DNA of 64,000 nucleotides from Branchipolynoe longqiensis. Its lineage: Eukaryota > Annelida > Polychaeta > Phyllodocida > Polynoidae. Positions 34,740 to 47,322 of the stretch are shown piece after piece. The stretch spans positions 103,526,292 to 103,590,291 of the forward strand of contig CM059191.1 in NCBI GenBank assembly GCA_030323885.1. Direction: 5' to 3'. The notes beneath the pieces are model-generated. The model saw only the letters and a list, made by a program, of their open reading frames with translations, searched no databases and was not told the origin of the DNA. Numbering within the stretch: the stretch's first letter is position 1; the number at the start of each line of letters is the position of its first letter. The position numbers and the translations under genes were made by a program.

Positions 34740-35935
34740 AGTGAAAAGTGCTGACGTCAGGTCCGTGGTCCCCCCGTCCTAGTCCCTCCTGGTGCCACAC
34801 TCCTGGTTCTTCCTCCCGGTGTCCGCTGCTAGTGCTCCCCTCCTGGTCCCAGTACTAGCCTCCCTCCTGGTCCCAGTACTAGCCCACTCCTGTTCCCAGT
34901 ACTAGCCCACTCCTGGTCTCACACTCCTGGTTCTTTCTCCTGATCCCCCATTCTAATGCCCCCCCCCCCCACCTCCAGATACCCCTCCTACTGCCCCCTC
35001 CTGGTTCCCCTCCTGCTGATATCACTCCCCTCCTAATGGCCCCTTCTGTTCCCGATCCTAGCGCGGCTCCTGGCTCCTCCTGTCGGTAACTGCTAGCACT
35101 AGTTCCGCTTCCTGGTGCCCTGCTCCTAGTGCCCCTTCCTGGTGCCCTGCTCCTAGTGCCTATCACCCAAGACCCACTCCCTCCACAACTCTGCACCTAG
35201 GCACCATCTCGGTGTCTGATGGCCCCCTACTTGCATGCACACACCATGTCACCCACACCCTTCTCACCCCCCAACTATACACCCCACATTGAAGGCCTTA
35301 CACTCACTGCATTATTCACTGGCTCCTGGCGCTCACTCCGCCCTCCTGAGGTCAGCCCTGCATTCCCCACGTCTCCACCAGCATCCACCCCTCCACCCCT
35401 CAACCCTTCCATCCCTCCATCCCGCCACCCCTCCAGCCCTCCACCCCTACACCCCTTCACGCACTACCCCTCCAACCATCCACCCCACCACCCCTCCACA
35501 CACCAACCAACCACCCCTCCACCCCTCAACCCTTCCACCCCTTCACCCCTACACCCCTTCACGCAGCACCCCTCCAGCCATCCACCCCAGCACCCCTCCA
35601 TGCACCACCCCTCCACCAACCACCCCTCCACCCCTTCCTCCACCTCTCCACCCTTCCACCCCTCCAGCGCTCTATCCCTCCACTATCCAAGTCTCCACCC
35701 TCCACCCCTCCAACTCTCCACCCCTCTCCACCATTCAACCTCCACCTCCCACCACCACACCCATACGCCCACCCCACCCCTCTACCCTTCCACCTCCACC
35801 CTCCACCTCCCATCCCACCCCAGTCACGCCCCACGGCTCCACCCTCCACCCCAACATCCCTCCACCCTCCATCTCACCGTCCACCCCAACCCTACCCCAG
35901 ATCCCTCCCCCTCTGTCCCCCTCCGTCCCCCACCC
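34740..35935 (+). repeat. C-rich low complexity: CCTGGTCCCAGTACTAGC then CCCCTCCA tracts
   Basis: About 34.74-35.20 kb has CTCCTGGTCCCAGTACTAGC-like repeats; 35.36-35.94 kb is CCACCCCTCCACCC. Directly precedes the CpG island. Proline/threonine open frames rejected. Confidence 0.85.
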
Positions 35936-36423
35936 CAACCCCCCTCCCCGCGCCGCGTGCCCTGCCGAGGCCACATTACCTATTCATTGTCAGCGCTCAG
36001 GTGGCGGTAGGCGGAGCAGCTCAGGCGGGGCTTGAGCAGCTCGGGCAGGCGGCGGTGAGGGCGAGGAGCCCCGGGCGGTGGTGCCCCTACTGCACGGGAC
36101 AGGGAAGCGGGGAAGCGGGGAGGCGGGGAGGCGGGGAGGCGGGGAGCTGCAGGCGGCAGGCGGCGCGCTACAAGTGCTGCTGCTGCTGCTATCGGGAGAC
36201 ACCCGGCTCAGAGGCGACAGCTGCTGCCGGGTACCAACGGCGGGCCGCGGCACGCGGAGCCGGGCAGATGCCGGAGGTAACGGCCACTCAGGACGGGTGC
36301 CTTCACTACTACACAGGGAGCACCGCTAGCACCACCTAGCGAGCCCCGCCACTACTACCTCCCACCCAGACACCACCCGCCACCACCCAACCCGCCACCA
36401 CCCAACCACCACTGAGACGCGGC

Positions 36424-36433
36424 GCGCATGCGC
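36424..36433. promoter_or_regulatory. NRF-1-like palindrome
   Basis: GCGCATGCGC, the core of the NRF-1 consensus, lies 0.88 kb upstream of the receptor start codon inside the CpG island. NRF-1 is a common activator of CpG-island promoters. Occupancy is inference. Confidence 0.45.
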
Positions 36434-37311
36434 CCGGGACATAGGCGATTTGTCCGCCGGCCGAGCAAGATCAGTGCACGGAGGTGGGACGGAGGAACTT
36501 GCTGACTCGGGGGGGACCGTGGCGGGAGAAGAGCTCTACGGGAGGAAGCGGCAGCGGCGGCGGCAGCGAGATCGGGAGCGGGAGAGTCCTGCGGAGAGCG
36601 ACGGACCGGGGGCCGGAAAGGCGCGCGGGCGCGGGGGGCGCCGAGCGACGACGGGCGGCGCGACGTGAGCGGCCGGCGAGGGGGCAGCGCGACGCCGGTG
36701 GCCCGTGGCCGCCGCCGGCCAGGCACCCGTCGTGGGGCGCCCCCTGGTGGGGCGAGAAGGATGCGACGTGGCGACGGCGAGGAGGCTGCAGGAGGCAGGA
36801 CGGAGGAGGAAGAGGAGGCGCCGGCGGCTAGACCGGCGGCGGTGGTGGTGGTGGTGGCGATTCGGGGCGCGTCGCGACGGGCCTGCAACGGGTAGCGGCC
36901 GTGGATCCCCCGGGCATGTGAACGGGGTGGCAGCGCCGGGCCAGCGGCCGCGTACCCCCTCACCAGCGCCCCGGGGCGCTTCCCTGGGTGCTCTTCCGCG
37001 CAGACTGTGACCGCGAGTTGCTTACAGCTTAGGGCCGCCCTTGGGGCGCACGCGGCGGCGGAGGCGGCGGTTTGCGGACGGACGATCCGTAAGGCCGCCG
37101 GTTCGCGAGGCGTAGGGCGCCGGCTGTCTGCGGAGCTGCTTGGCGGCAACCTGTGGGGGAGGGCTACCGGACGCGCTGCTGCTGTGTTATCGGGGCCTAA
37201 CCGAAGAGGAGCAGGAGGAGACGGAAGTAGAGGAAGAGGAGAAGCAGGAGGAGGAGGGGTTCGGACGCTGTGAGCAGAGGAGGGGCGGCCGGGCGCTGGG
37301 AGTGTGAGAGG

Positions 37312-37405
37312 ATGAAGTACGTCCTGTGGTCGCTCGGCCTGCATGGCTTCCTCGTCGCCTTCCTGCTGTCCGTCGTGCAGGCGTTCCCGAAACGGATCCC
37401 TATCG
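37312..37405 (+). CDS. Ionotropic glutamate receptor, coding exon 1 (start and signal peptide)
   Basis: This exon encodes the first 31 residues plus one base of a glycine codon. The product begins MKYVLWSLGLHGFLVAFLL and continues to a VVQA/FPKR boundary: a short basic start, a hydrophobic core and a small-residue cleavage site, which is a typical signal peptide for a plasma-membrane receptor. The mature protein would begin near FPKRIPIG, the first beta-strand of the amino-terminal (periplasmic-binding-like) domain of ionotropic glutamate receptors. The exon ends at ATC CCT ATC G followed by a GTGAGT donor (phase 1), matching the phase of the exon at 57984. The ATG was chosen because the signal peptide starts there; the frame stays open a little upstream but without another nearby ATG. 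It lies at the 3' side of a CpG-rich block. The remaining exons, including the ligand-binding and pore domains, are outside the window, so the AMPA, kainate or other subtype is unresolved. Confidence 0.78.
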
Positions 37406-37429
37406 GTGAGTACACGGGGCGCTGTGGGC

Positions 37430-38010
37430 GGGCGGGGAGCGGAGGCAGGGCGGGCGGGACGGGACGGGGAAGGGAGGGGGCCGAGTCGGGGGAGGAGGCA
37501 GGGTTGCGTGGGGAGGCAGGGCGGGCGGGACAGGGCGGGCCTGGAGGGGGGTCGATCCGGGGGAGGAGGCAGGGGCAGGGCGGGGAGCGGAGGCAGGGCG
37601 GGGTGGGGAGCGGAGGCAGGGCGGGGTGGGGAGGTAGTGGGGAGACAGGTCGGAGGGGGGGGGGTAGTGAGGGGAACAATGTGGGGATACGGGGTAGTGG
37701 CTGTGTGAGGTAGTGTGGGGTGTGGGGGCAATGTATCGGGGTGTGGGGGATGTGTGGAGGAGAGGTGGTGTGGGGAGGGGATGGAAGTAGAGTGTGGGGG
37801 TGTGGGAGGCAGTGTGGAGGTAGTGGCAGTGTGTGGGGGGGGGGGAAGGTTTATCAGGATGGGGGTAGTGGGTGTGGGTGTGGTGGATGTGTGGGGCATT
37901 GCGGAGGGTGTGTAAGGCAGAGGGCAGTGTTAGGGGTATGAAGGTGTGGTGTGGTGCATGTGGTGGGGTGGAGGGCTGCGAAAAGCAGTGTTTGAGGTAC
38001 GTGGGGCGTT
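37430..38010 (+). repeat. G-rich start of intron 1
   Basis: GGCGGGGAGCGGAGGCAGGGC repeats followed by GTGTGGGGG-rich sequence. Strong G excess on the transcribed-sense strand directly after the promoter, favouring R-loops and quadruplexes in principle. Confidence 0.75.
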
Positions 38011-38016
38011 ATGGTG

Positions 38017-38350
38017 CTGTCTATGGCGAGGTTTGGCTGCAGTGGCGTTGTATGGGGCTGTCTATGGTGAGGTGTAGCTGCAGTGGCATTGTATGCAGCT
38101 GTCTGTGGCGAGGTTTGGCTGCATTGGCATTGTATGGGGCTGTCTGTGGCGAGGTTTGGCTGCATTGAAGTTGTATGCGGCTGTCTAGGGCGAGGTTTGG
38201 CTACAGTGGCATTGTATGGTGCTGTGTATGGCAAGGTTTGGCTGCATTGGCGTTGTATGGGGCTGTCTGTGGCGAGGTTTGGCTGCACTGGCATTGTATG
38301 GGGCTGTCTATGGCGAGGTTTGGCTACCTTGGCATTGTATGCGGCTGTCT
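38017..38350 (+). repeat. 41-bp tandem repeat
   Basis: Eight units of CTGTCTATGGCGAGGTTTGG, CTGCAGTGGCGTTGTATGGG, G; starts at 38017, 38058, 38099 and so on. Confidence 0.93.
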
Positions 38351-38499
38351 ATGGCAGTGTGGGGCAGAGAAAGGGGGCGTGGGGCAGTGTGGGGCAGACA
38401 TTTGGGGCGCGGGGCAGTCTGGGACAGTGGGAGGACTCTCCTACTGGCCCGCCTGGTGCAGGGCATACACGGAGGTATGAGGTTGTGTGGGCATTCCCG

Positions 38500-38950
38500 G
38501 TATTGTGAGAGGCTGCGTGATGCTGTGTGAGGCTGTGTGCGGCAGTGTAAGGCTGGCTGAGGGGAAGTGTGGGGTCATGTGAGGCTATGTGCGGGGGTGA
38601 GGCTAGTTGGGGCGATGTGAGGCTGTGAGGCAGTGTGAGGCTGTGCGCGGGGTCTGTGGCTAGTTGGAGCAGTGTGGGGCATTGTGAGGCAGACTAGGGC
38701 AGTGTGGGGCAGTGTGAGGCTGTGGGCGGGGTATGAGGCTCGTTGGGGCAGTGTGAGGCTCGTTGGGTCTCTGTGAGGCAGTGTGAGGCTCTGTCCCCGG
38801 GGTATGAGGCTCGATGGGGCAGTGTGAGGCTCGTTGGGTCTCTGTGAGGCAGTGTGAGGCTCTGTCCCCGGGGTATGAGGCTCGATGGGGCAGTGTGAGG
38901 CTCGTTGGGTCTCTATGAGGCAGTGTGAGGCTCTGTCCCTGTGGTCTGAG
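38500..38950 (+). repeat. GTGAGGCTGTG repeats with a 71-bp higher unit
   Basis: Short GTGAGGCTGTGNGG repeats become a 71-bp unit (GTATGAGGCTCGATGGGGCA ... CTCTGTCCCCGG) at 38731, 38802 and 38873. Confidence 0.88.
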
Positions 38951-39779
38951 GCGGGCTCTCCCCCGACGAGTGCGGCCTCTGCTGTGTATCCCTATGGCGA
39001 CTATTCAGTCACGTACTAAAACACACATCTCCATAATTCCATCTGTAAAGCCACCACCCCAGCACCCGCCTCCCACACACCCACCAGCCACACCCACACA
39101 CCCACCACCCACCACCCACCACCCACCACCCACCCCCGCTGCAGCAGAGATTCTCGGCGGACACCCGTGGACATTTTCTCCATGGGTTGGGCCTAGATGT
39201 TGGGGTTGGGGTTGAGGGTTGGGGGTTGGCTTTGGGGTTGGAGTCGGAGATAAGGCTGGGCTTAGGGGGTTGGGAATATATATCTATATAGGGGTTTGTG
39301 TTGTGGGTGTCGGAGGATGAGTGAATGAGGATGTTGAAGAACGAAGAGGTGGAGCTGGAGGAAAATATGGCGGGCTGGGAAAGAAGGAAGAGGAGGAGGA
39401 GGGAGGAGGAGAGTGAGGAGTGGGAGGGAGGGGAGGAGGCGGGGTCTCAGGTAGCGATCTCTGCGAGCAGCTGCACCCAGCGTGTAGACGGCCATTGCTG
39501 GCATTACCGTCGGGTGGGTGTCGTTGCGGCGGGTGTTGATGTTGCTGGTTGACCATGTTGGTGTTGGTGGGTTTTTGTTGTTGGCCGTCATGACATTTGT
39601 TTTGTTTATTGTGGTCAGCGCGGGTAGGGTGGGTCGGCAGAGTCCGAACCCAGAACCTGTGTCACTGTGGGTTTTGGTTGGGGGGTGGGGGTGGGGGTGG
39701 GGGGTGGTGGTGGTGAAGGTGATGTTGCCGCTCCCTCATGCATTATTCATCACATGTAATTGAAGGACCTGCCTGGTCC
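38951..39779. other. Intron sequence without recognised gene
   Basis: Includes a CACCCACCACC stretch (about 39050-39140) and a TTGGGGTTGGGGTTGAGGG run (about 39198-39242). No splice-flanked open frame recognised. Confidence 0.5.
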
Positions 39780-42010
39780 CAGAAGCACCAGCAGTACCGC
39801 CACACAGAATGAACCATGCTACAGGCACTACTACCACACAATGCCATGCACAATACAACCATAATACAAGCAGTACCACCACACCAGCAGTACCACCACA
39901 CAGAATGAACCATAATACAAGCACTACCACCACACAACGCCATGCACAATACAACCATAATGCAAGCAGTACCACCACACCAGCAGTACTGCCACACAGA
40001 ATGAACCATGATACAGGCACTACTACCACACAACGCCCTGCACAATACAACCATAATACAAGCATTGCCATCACACCAGCAGTACCACAAACACAGAATG
40101 AACCATGATACAGGCACTATTACCACACAATGCCATGCACAATACAACCATAATACAAGCAGTGCCACCACACAATGCCGTGCACAATACAACCATAATA
40201 CAAGCACTACCATCACACAATGCCATGCACAATACAACCATAATACAAGCAGTACCACCACACCAGCCGTACCGCCACACAGAATGAACCATGATACAGG
40301 CACTACTACCACACAACACCATGCACAATACAACCATAATGCAAGCATTGCCAACACACCAGCAGTACCGCCACACAGAATGAACCATGATACAGCCACT
40401 ACTACCACGCAACGCCATGCACAATACAACCATACTACAAGCATTGCCACCACACCAGCAGTCCCACCACACAGAATGACCCATGATACAGGCACTACTA
40501 CCACACAATGCCATGCAAAATACAACCATAATACAAGCAATGCCACCAGACAACGCCGTGCACAATACAACCACAATACTAGCACGACCACCACACAATG
40601 CCATGCACAATACAACCATAATACAAGCAGTACCACCACACCAGCAGTAGCACCACACAGAATGAACCATGATACAGGCACTACTACCACACAACGCCCT
40701 GCACAATACAACCATAATACAAGCATTGCCACCACACCAGCAGTACTGCCACACAGAATGAACCTTGATACAGGCACTACTACCACACAACGCCGTGCAC
40801 AATACAACCATAATACAAGCAGTGCCACCACACAACGCCATGCACAATGAACCATAATACAAGCACTACCACCACACAACGCCATGCACAATACAACCAT
40901 AATACAAGCAGTACCACCACACCAGCAGTACCAACAGAGAATGAACCATGATACAGGCACTACTACGACACAATGCCATGCACAATACAACCATAATGCA
41001 AGCATTGCCAACACACCAGCAGTACCGCCACACAGAATGAACCATGATACAAGCACTACTACCACACAATGCCATGCACAATACAACCACAATGCAAGCA
41101 TTGCCAACACACCAGCAGTACCACCACACAGAATGAACCATGATACAAGCACTACTACCTCACAACGCCATGCACAAGACAACCATAATATAAGCAGTAC
41201 CACCACACCAGCAGTACCGCCACACAGAATGAACCATGATACAAGTACTACTACCACACAATGCCATGCACAATACAACCATAATACAAGCAGTACCACC
41301 ACACCAGCAGTACCACCACAGAGAATGAACAATGATACAGGCACTACTACCACACAACGCCATGCACAATACAACCATAATGCAAGCATTGCCAACACAC
41401 CAGCAGTACCGCCACACACAATGAACCATGATACAAGCATTACTACCACACAATGCCATGCACAATACAACCATAATACAAGTAGTACCGCCACACGAGC
41501 AGTACCGCCACACAGAATGAACCATGATACAGGCACAACCACCACACAATGCCATGCACAATACAACCATAATGCAAGCATTTCCAACACACCAGTAGTA
41601 CCACCACACAGAATGAACCATGATACATGCACTACTACCACACAACGCCATGCACAATACAACCATAATACAAGCAGTACCACCACACCAGCAGTACTGC
41701 CACACAGAATGAACCATGATACAGGCACTACTACCACACAACGCCATGCACAATACAACCATAATGCAAGCATTGCCAACACACCAGCAGTACCGCCACA
41801 CAGAATGAACCATGATACAAGCATTACTACCACACAACGCCATGCACAATACAACCATAATACAAGCAGTACCACCACACCAGCAGTACCGCCACACAGA
41901 ATGAACCATAATACAAGCACTACCACCACACACCGCCATGCACAATACAACCATAATACAAGCATTGCCAGCACACCATACCACCGCAGCACCACAACCA
42001 AAATGACACT
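39780..42010 (-). repeat. 96-bp satellite
   Basis: On the + strand, units of AATGAACCATGATACAGGCA, CTACTACCACACAACGCCAT, GCACAATACAACCATAATAC, AAGCAGTACCACCACACCAG, CAGTACCGCCACACAG. Some units are partial, giving 45-51-bp half units. Since 96 is a multiple of three, a 772-codon minus frame is open through it with a 32-residue period; it lacks any unique protein sequence. Confidence 0.95.
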
Positions 42011-42850
42011 ATAATACAAGCCCCAGCTCCATACCACCACTCGAACCACACACAACACCACTATACAACAAGCACCACCACTACACCACCACTACCATCA
42101 CACACCATAGAACCATCATAAAAGCAGTACCACCACACAACCACTCCCACTACGCACAACACCACCATACAACAAGCACTACCACTACACCATCACTACA
42201 CCACCATAGAACCATCATAAAACAGTACCACCACACCACCAATCCCACCTCACACAACACCACCATACAACAAGCACTACCACTACACCACCACTACCAT
42301 CACACACCTTAGAACCATCATAAAAACAGTACCACCACACCACCAACCTCACCACACACAACACCACCATACAACAATCACTGCCACTACACCACCACTA
42401 CCATCACACACCATAGAACCATCATAAAAGCAGTACCAGCACACCACCAATCCCACCTCACACAACACCACCATACAACAAGCACTACCACTATTCCACC
42501 AGTAATGCCACACACATCATAATAATACAAGTTTGACCACAATATCACATTATCACTACATACAACACCACTACAACAAAAGCACACAACACACGACCAC
42601 CACAACCACCGTACACAATGCCACCATAATACAAGCACTGTGACACCACACCACCACTACTAACATGGACAAAACCACCACAATATAAACAATGCCATCT
42701 CACCACCCCTAGTGTCATAGACTACACGGCCGTAATACAAGCACTGTGACCACACCACCACTACCAACATGGACAAAACCACCACAATATAAACAATAAC
42801 ATCTCACCACCCCTACTGCCATAGGCTACACGACCGTAATACGAAACTAT
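42011..42850 (+). repeat. About 106-bp A/C-rich repeats
   Basis: Units containing CACCACCATACAACAAGCAC and CACACCATAGAACCATCATA, then a two-unit 106-bp duplication (about 42627-42840) with AACATGGACAAAACCACCAC. They look like diverged relatives of the 96-bp satellite. Confidence 0.8.
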
Positions 42851-42894
42851 AATGCAACCAGCCACCAGCACAACACCACTACCATACAGTCACC

Positions 42895-43690
42895 TTCAAT
42901 CACACTACCACACCAACACACCACCACACCAACACAGCAACACACCACCACACCAACACACCACCACACCAACACACCAACACACCACCACACCAACACA
43001 CCACCATACCGCCACACCACCACACCACCACAACACCACACCACCTCATCAACACAACCACACCAACACACCACCACACCAACATGCCAACAAACCAACA
43101 CACCACCTCACCACCACACCACCTCACCACACCACCAACACACCACCACACCAACACACCACCTCACCACCACACCAACACATCACCACACCAACACACC
43201 ACCTCACCAACACACCAACACACCACCACACGAATACACCACTACACAGCCACACCACCTCACCACCACACCACTTCACCAACACACCAAAACCACAATA
43301 CACCAACACACCACCACACCACCACGCCACCACACCACCACACCACCACAGCACAACACCACCACACCACCACACAAAGGTACATCTACCCCCGCACCAC
43401 CACACCACACCACCACACTACCACACCACCTCACCACCACACCACCTCACAACCACACCAACACACCACCACACCAACACACCAATACACCAACACACCA
43501 CCACACCAACACACCACCACACCAACACACCAATACACCAACACACGAATACACCAACACACCACCGCACCACCACACCACCACACCACCACACCACCAC
43601 ACCACCACACCACCACACCACCACACCACCACACCACCACACCACCACACCACCACACCACCACACCACCACACAAAGGTACATCTACCA
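42895..43690 (+). repeat. (ACACC / ACCACACCAAC)n tract
   Basis: CACCACACCAACACACC repeats, ending in a pure CCACA run at 43565-43672. Threonine/histidine frames are compositional. Confidence 0.95.
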
Positions 43691-44405
43691 CCGCACCATC
43701 AAAAATCCCCTCCCTCATTCTCCCTCTCCCACCTTCTCCTTCTCCTCCTGCCTTCCGCCTCCATGCCCTTCTTCTACCCTTCCTACCCTACTCATACCCC
43801 TCTCTGCTTTCACTTCCTCCCCTACCCCTCCCGCCCGCTTCTCTTGCCCTCCTCCTATTCCCCTCTTCCTCTTCCCCTCTTCCTCTTCCCTTCCTTCTCC
43901 CTACCCTCTCCTCTTCTTCCGCCCTCCTCCTGTCCTCCCTCCTCTTCGCCCTCCTCTCCTCCTTCCCGCCCCTCCCTCCCTCCTCTCTCCTCCTCTTCCC
44001 CCGCCTTGCCCCCTCCTTTCCCCCTCCGCTTCCCTCTCCTCCGCTCCCCCTCCCCTTCCCTTCCCCTCCTCCTGTTCCCCCTCCTCTCCCCCTCCTTTCA
44101 CCCTCCTCTTCCCCCAGCTCTCCTCCCGCTCCCTCCCCTACCCTTCCGGGCCTCATTCTACATACTCTTCCCCTCCCCTCCTCCCCCTCCCTCCTCTTCC
44201 GCTTCCTCCTCCTCCCCTCTTCCTCCCCCACCCTCCCCTCCTTTAACGCCTTCTCCTAACTCTGTTCCACCTCCCTCCCCATCCCTTCTCTACCCACATC
44301 CTCCCCTCCTCCTCCCCTCCTCCTACTCCTCCCACCCTTCTCCCATCTCTCTCCCTGCTACTCCTCCCCATAACGCACCCCCCCCCCCCCCATTCACCTT
44401 CCCCA
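43691..44405 (+). repeat. Polypyrimidine (CCTCTTCCC) tract
   Basis: Almost pure C/T on the + strand, ending in a C run near 44381. A long homopyrimidine mirror-rich tract can form triplex DNA. Confidence 0.93.
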
Positions 44406-45200
44406 TCGTCTAGCTACCTGCACCCGAAATAATAAATCTAAAATGGCCTGTTCAGGAAGGGGGAGACAACACACAGTGTACAGGGAGGAAGAGGGCATGT
44501 GTGGAGCAGAACGCGCAGGGAACAGCCACATAAGAGCGCGAGAGGAGAGAGAGTGTAGGGAGAGTCAGAGAAGGGCCACGGAGGAGTGAGGGAAAGAAGA
44601 GATGGGAATAGAGAGGACAGAGAGGAGGGGAAGGGGGGAAGGGGCAGGTTGTCCGAGCAGATGTTTGGCGGGCGTTTGGCGGGCGGCGTCTATTTGTATC
44701 CCGGTAACTGCTGGTTGAAGATGTGAAGGGGATGGCTCGGGGGTAGAGGGGAGGGGAAGGAGGGGTGGTGGAATGGGAGGGGAAGCAGGGGGAGGGGCGT
44801 AGGGGAAGAAGGAGGAGGCGGTGTTGATGTTGGTCTGTAAATAGGCGGGTGACATTAATGTCAGTGAGCGCGTCCCGAGCTCCCGGAGGCTAGTTCGGCG
44901 TCCACTGCTTGGCCCCAGCTTACGCTGTACGATCTGCGGGGCGCCTGGCGCGCCGCGTTTCGCTGGTTGCCTTAGCAGACGACGGTGCGTCCTGGCCGGC
45001 CCTGTCCGCTCCTTCCCGGCCCGGCCCAGCCCGGTCCCGCCCCGCCCCGCCCCGGCCCGGCCCGGTCCTGCCCGGCCCGCCCTGTCCGACCTGCCCGCCC
45101 GCCCGGTCCTGTCTCTGAGCTGGTACCATGGCTGGCCCTGGCTGTTTGTTTGGGAGTGGATTGCTGCTCGCTGCATACACTTAGCATAAGGCGACTGGTG
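44406..45200. other. GC-rich intron segment, no gene
   Basis: GGGAGG-rich sequence followed by a CCCGGCCCGG tract at 45015-45105. Short alanine/proline/arginine frames are compositional. Confidence 0.6.
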
Positions 45201-46169
45201 GGTGTACGGCGTGTGTGCCTGTGTGTCTGTGTGTATGTGTGTTTGTGTGTCTGTGTGTCTGTATGTCTCTGTGTCTCTGTGTCTCTGTGACTCTGTGTAT
45301 GTGTGATTGTGTGTCTGTGTGTCTGTGTGTCATTGTGTGTGTATGTGTGATTGTGTCTGTGTGGGTGTATGTGTGGTTGTGTTATGGGGGTGTGGGTGTG
45401 TGTGGGTGTATGTACGTGTGTATATGTGTCTGTGGTATGGTTTGTCTGTGTGTATGTGTGGTTGTGGGCATGTGTGTATGTGTATGTATGTCTGTGTGTA
45501 TGTGTGATTGTGTGCCTGTGTGTCTGTGTGTGATTGTGTGTGTATGTGTGATTGTGTCTGTGTGGGTGTCTGTGTGTATGTGTGGCTGTGTTATGTGTGT
45601 GTGTGGGTGTATGTATGTGTGTATGTGTGTATGTGGGATGGTTTGGCTGTGTGTATGTGTGTTTGTGGGCATGTGTGTATTCTGGTTGTGTGTATGTGTA
45701 TGTGTGTATGTGGGTATGTGTGTCTGTGGGATGGCGTATCTGTGTGAAGGCGGTGTGGGTGTGTATATATGTGTGTATCTGTGTGGTTGTATGTATGTTT
45801 GGAGGGGGGTGAGGATTTATGTGTATCTGTGTATATGGGTGTATGTGTGTCTGTGGGATGGGGGTGCGGGGGTGTTGTCTGTATGTATGGCTGTGTCTGT
45901 GCTTGTGTGTGTTTGTGTGACGGTGGTGTAGGTGTGTCTATATGCATGTGTATCTGTGTGTTTCTTCATGGCTGTGTGTTTCTGCATGGCTGTGCGCGTA
46001 TGTGTCTGTCTTATATGTGTGTCTGTCTTATATGTGTGTATGTGTCTGTGTGTATGGTTGTCTGTGTGTCTGTGTGGCTGTACGGATGTGTGTATGTGTG
46101 TATGTGTGGATGTTTCTCTGTGTGTATGCGTGTATGTGTGTGTATGTGTGTATGTGGTTATGTGTGCAT
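45201..46169 (+). repeat. (TGTGTATG / TGTGTCTG)n array, left of the LINE relic
   Basis: Irregular TGTGTATGTGTG and TGTGTCTGTGTG repeat with TGTGGTTGTG variants. On the minus strand it follows directly on the 3' end of the reverse-transcriptase relic. Confidence 0.92.
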
Positions 46170-47322
46170 GTAGGGGGAGTACCATGCCTTTGAAGATTTT
46201 TATTGACATATCTTGTGTCATATAGTTTCTTAGTTTAGCAAATAGCCATAGTTTGTGATTTACTTTTTGTATGATTTTTGTTACACACAGATTGTAGTTT
46301 AGCTGGCTATCTAGTTCTAGGCCTAGGTATTTGTAGTGATTTACACTTTCCAGTGTTTGGTTTCCTAGTGTGCATTGTAGGTTTCTTCCTGTGATTGCTG
46401 TGTGTGAGAAGAGTACAGTTTTAGATTTATTTGCATTGATGGTTATTTTATTGGACTCACATCAGCCATCCAGTTTTAGCAGGAGGTTGTTCAGTTTGGT
46501 TGCTACCTCCTCTACTGTGCTTCCTTCTGCATATACAACAGTGTCATCCGCATATAGTTGGAGACATTCTGTCTCCAGCCATTTTTCTAGGTCGTTTATG
46601 TATAGTATAAATAGTAATGGTCCCAGGACTGATCCTTGGGGTACACCACAGTTGACAGTTTGTTGGTCTGAGAGTGTACCATTTACTTTAGTTTTTTGCT
46701 GCCTGTTGTTTAGGTAGCATTTTATCCAGTTTATTGATTTGGATTTAATGCCCATGTTGTTTAATTTTCTTATTAATATGCTGTGGTCTACAGTGTCAAA
46801 GGCTTTGCTGAAGTTGATGAAGGCTGCTCCAACTAATTTATTTTGGTTCAATGATGCCAGCACATCACTTGTTAGGTTTGCTATTGTTTTTGATGTGGAG
46901 TGTAGTTTTCTGAAACCTCCTTGCCTCTTGTTTAGTATATTGTTTTTTTCCAGGTGCTCATTTATGTGCCTGTGGAATATTTTTTCAATTAGCTTGCCTG
47001 GTGTTTGCAAGATTGATATTGGTCTGTAGTTCCCCATGTTTTGTTTGTCACCACTTTTGTAGATGGGGGTGATGGTTGCCATCTTCCATGCTGCGATGAA
47101 GTGTCCCTGCTCAAATGATATGTTGAACAGGTCGACCATGATATCTGGGATGGCTTGGAGTGCCTCTTTTACTATTTTTGTGGGGATTCCATCTATTCCA
47201 CTTGGTTTGTTTTCATCTATGTCATTTATTAGTTGTGTTAGTTCTTTGAGGTCAGTTTTGCAGGTGGGGATTTCATCCTGGATATTTTCTGACTTGTTTT
47301 CCCAGATTCTTGTGAATTCTGT
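46170..47322 (-). pseudogene. LINE reverse-transcriptase fragment (non-LTR retrotransposon relic)
   Basis: Reading the minus strand from 47322 down to about 46170 gives the core of a non-LTR retrotransposon reverse transcriptase. In order: a DENKPSGIDGIP motif; YKSGDKQNMGNYRPIS; the finger and palm block FSKAFDTVDHSIL; the GVPQGSVLGPLLF motif; INDL; and the catalytic LYADDTVVY. The frame is then broken by a TGA at 46462-46464 where a tryptophan is expected, and continues in the same frame through a thumb-like part ([23 protein letters not shown]) until it enters TG-rich repeat. The endonuclease domain and 5' part are missing. The style is of the Jockey/CR1/Rex-like clades; the exact clade is uncertain. 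It lies antisense in the receptor intron and is dead. Confidence 0.88.

Larger units (their letters stand above)
35940..37700 (+). promoter_or_regulatory. CpG island / probable promoter and 5' UTR of the receptor gene
   Basis: From about 35.94 kb the sequence changes from C-rich low complexity to dense CpG (GCGGCG, GGCGGGG, CCGCGG runs) and stays so through exon 1 to about 37.65 kb. A palindromic GCGCATGCGC (36424-36433) matches the core NRF-1 site. There is no TATA box at an obvious position, as expected for CpG-island promoters. Transcription start and any 5' UTR intron cannot be placed from sequence alone. A long open frame on the minus strand here is A/P/R-rich and is a by-product of the GC content. 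Confidence 0.6.

Noticed and set aside
36355..37899. 514-codon A/P/R-rich minus-strand frame
   Set aside because: Antisense of a CpG island and exon 1; composition explains the lack of stops.
39198..39242. Telomere-like TTGGGG repeats
   Set aside because: Short and irregular (TTGGGG, TTGAGGG, TTGGGGG mixed); simple G-rich repeat within an intron.
39743..42061. 772-codon minus-strand open frame
   Set aside because: Entirely explained by the 96-bp satellite; strict 32-residue period, no unique sequence, other frames also open.
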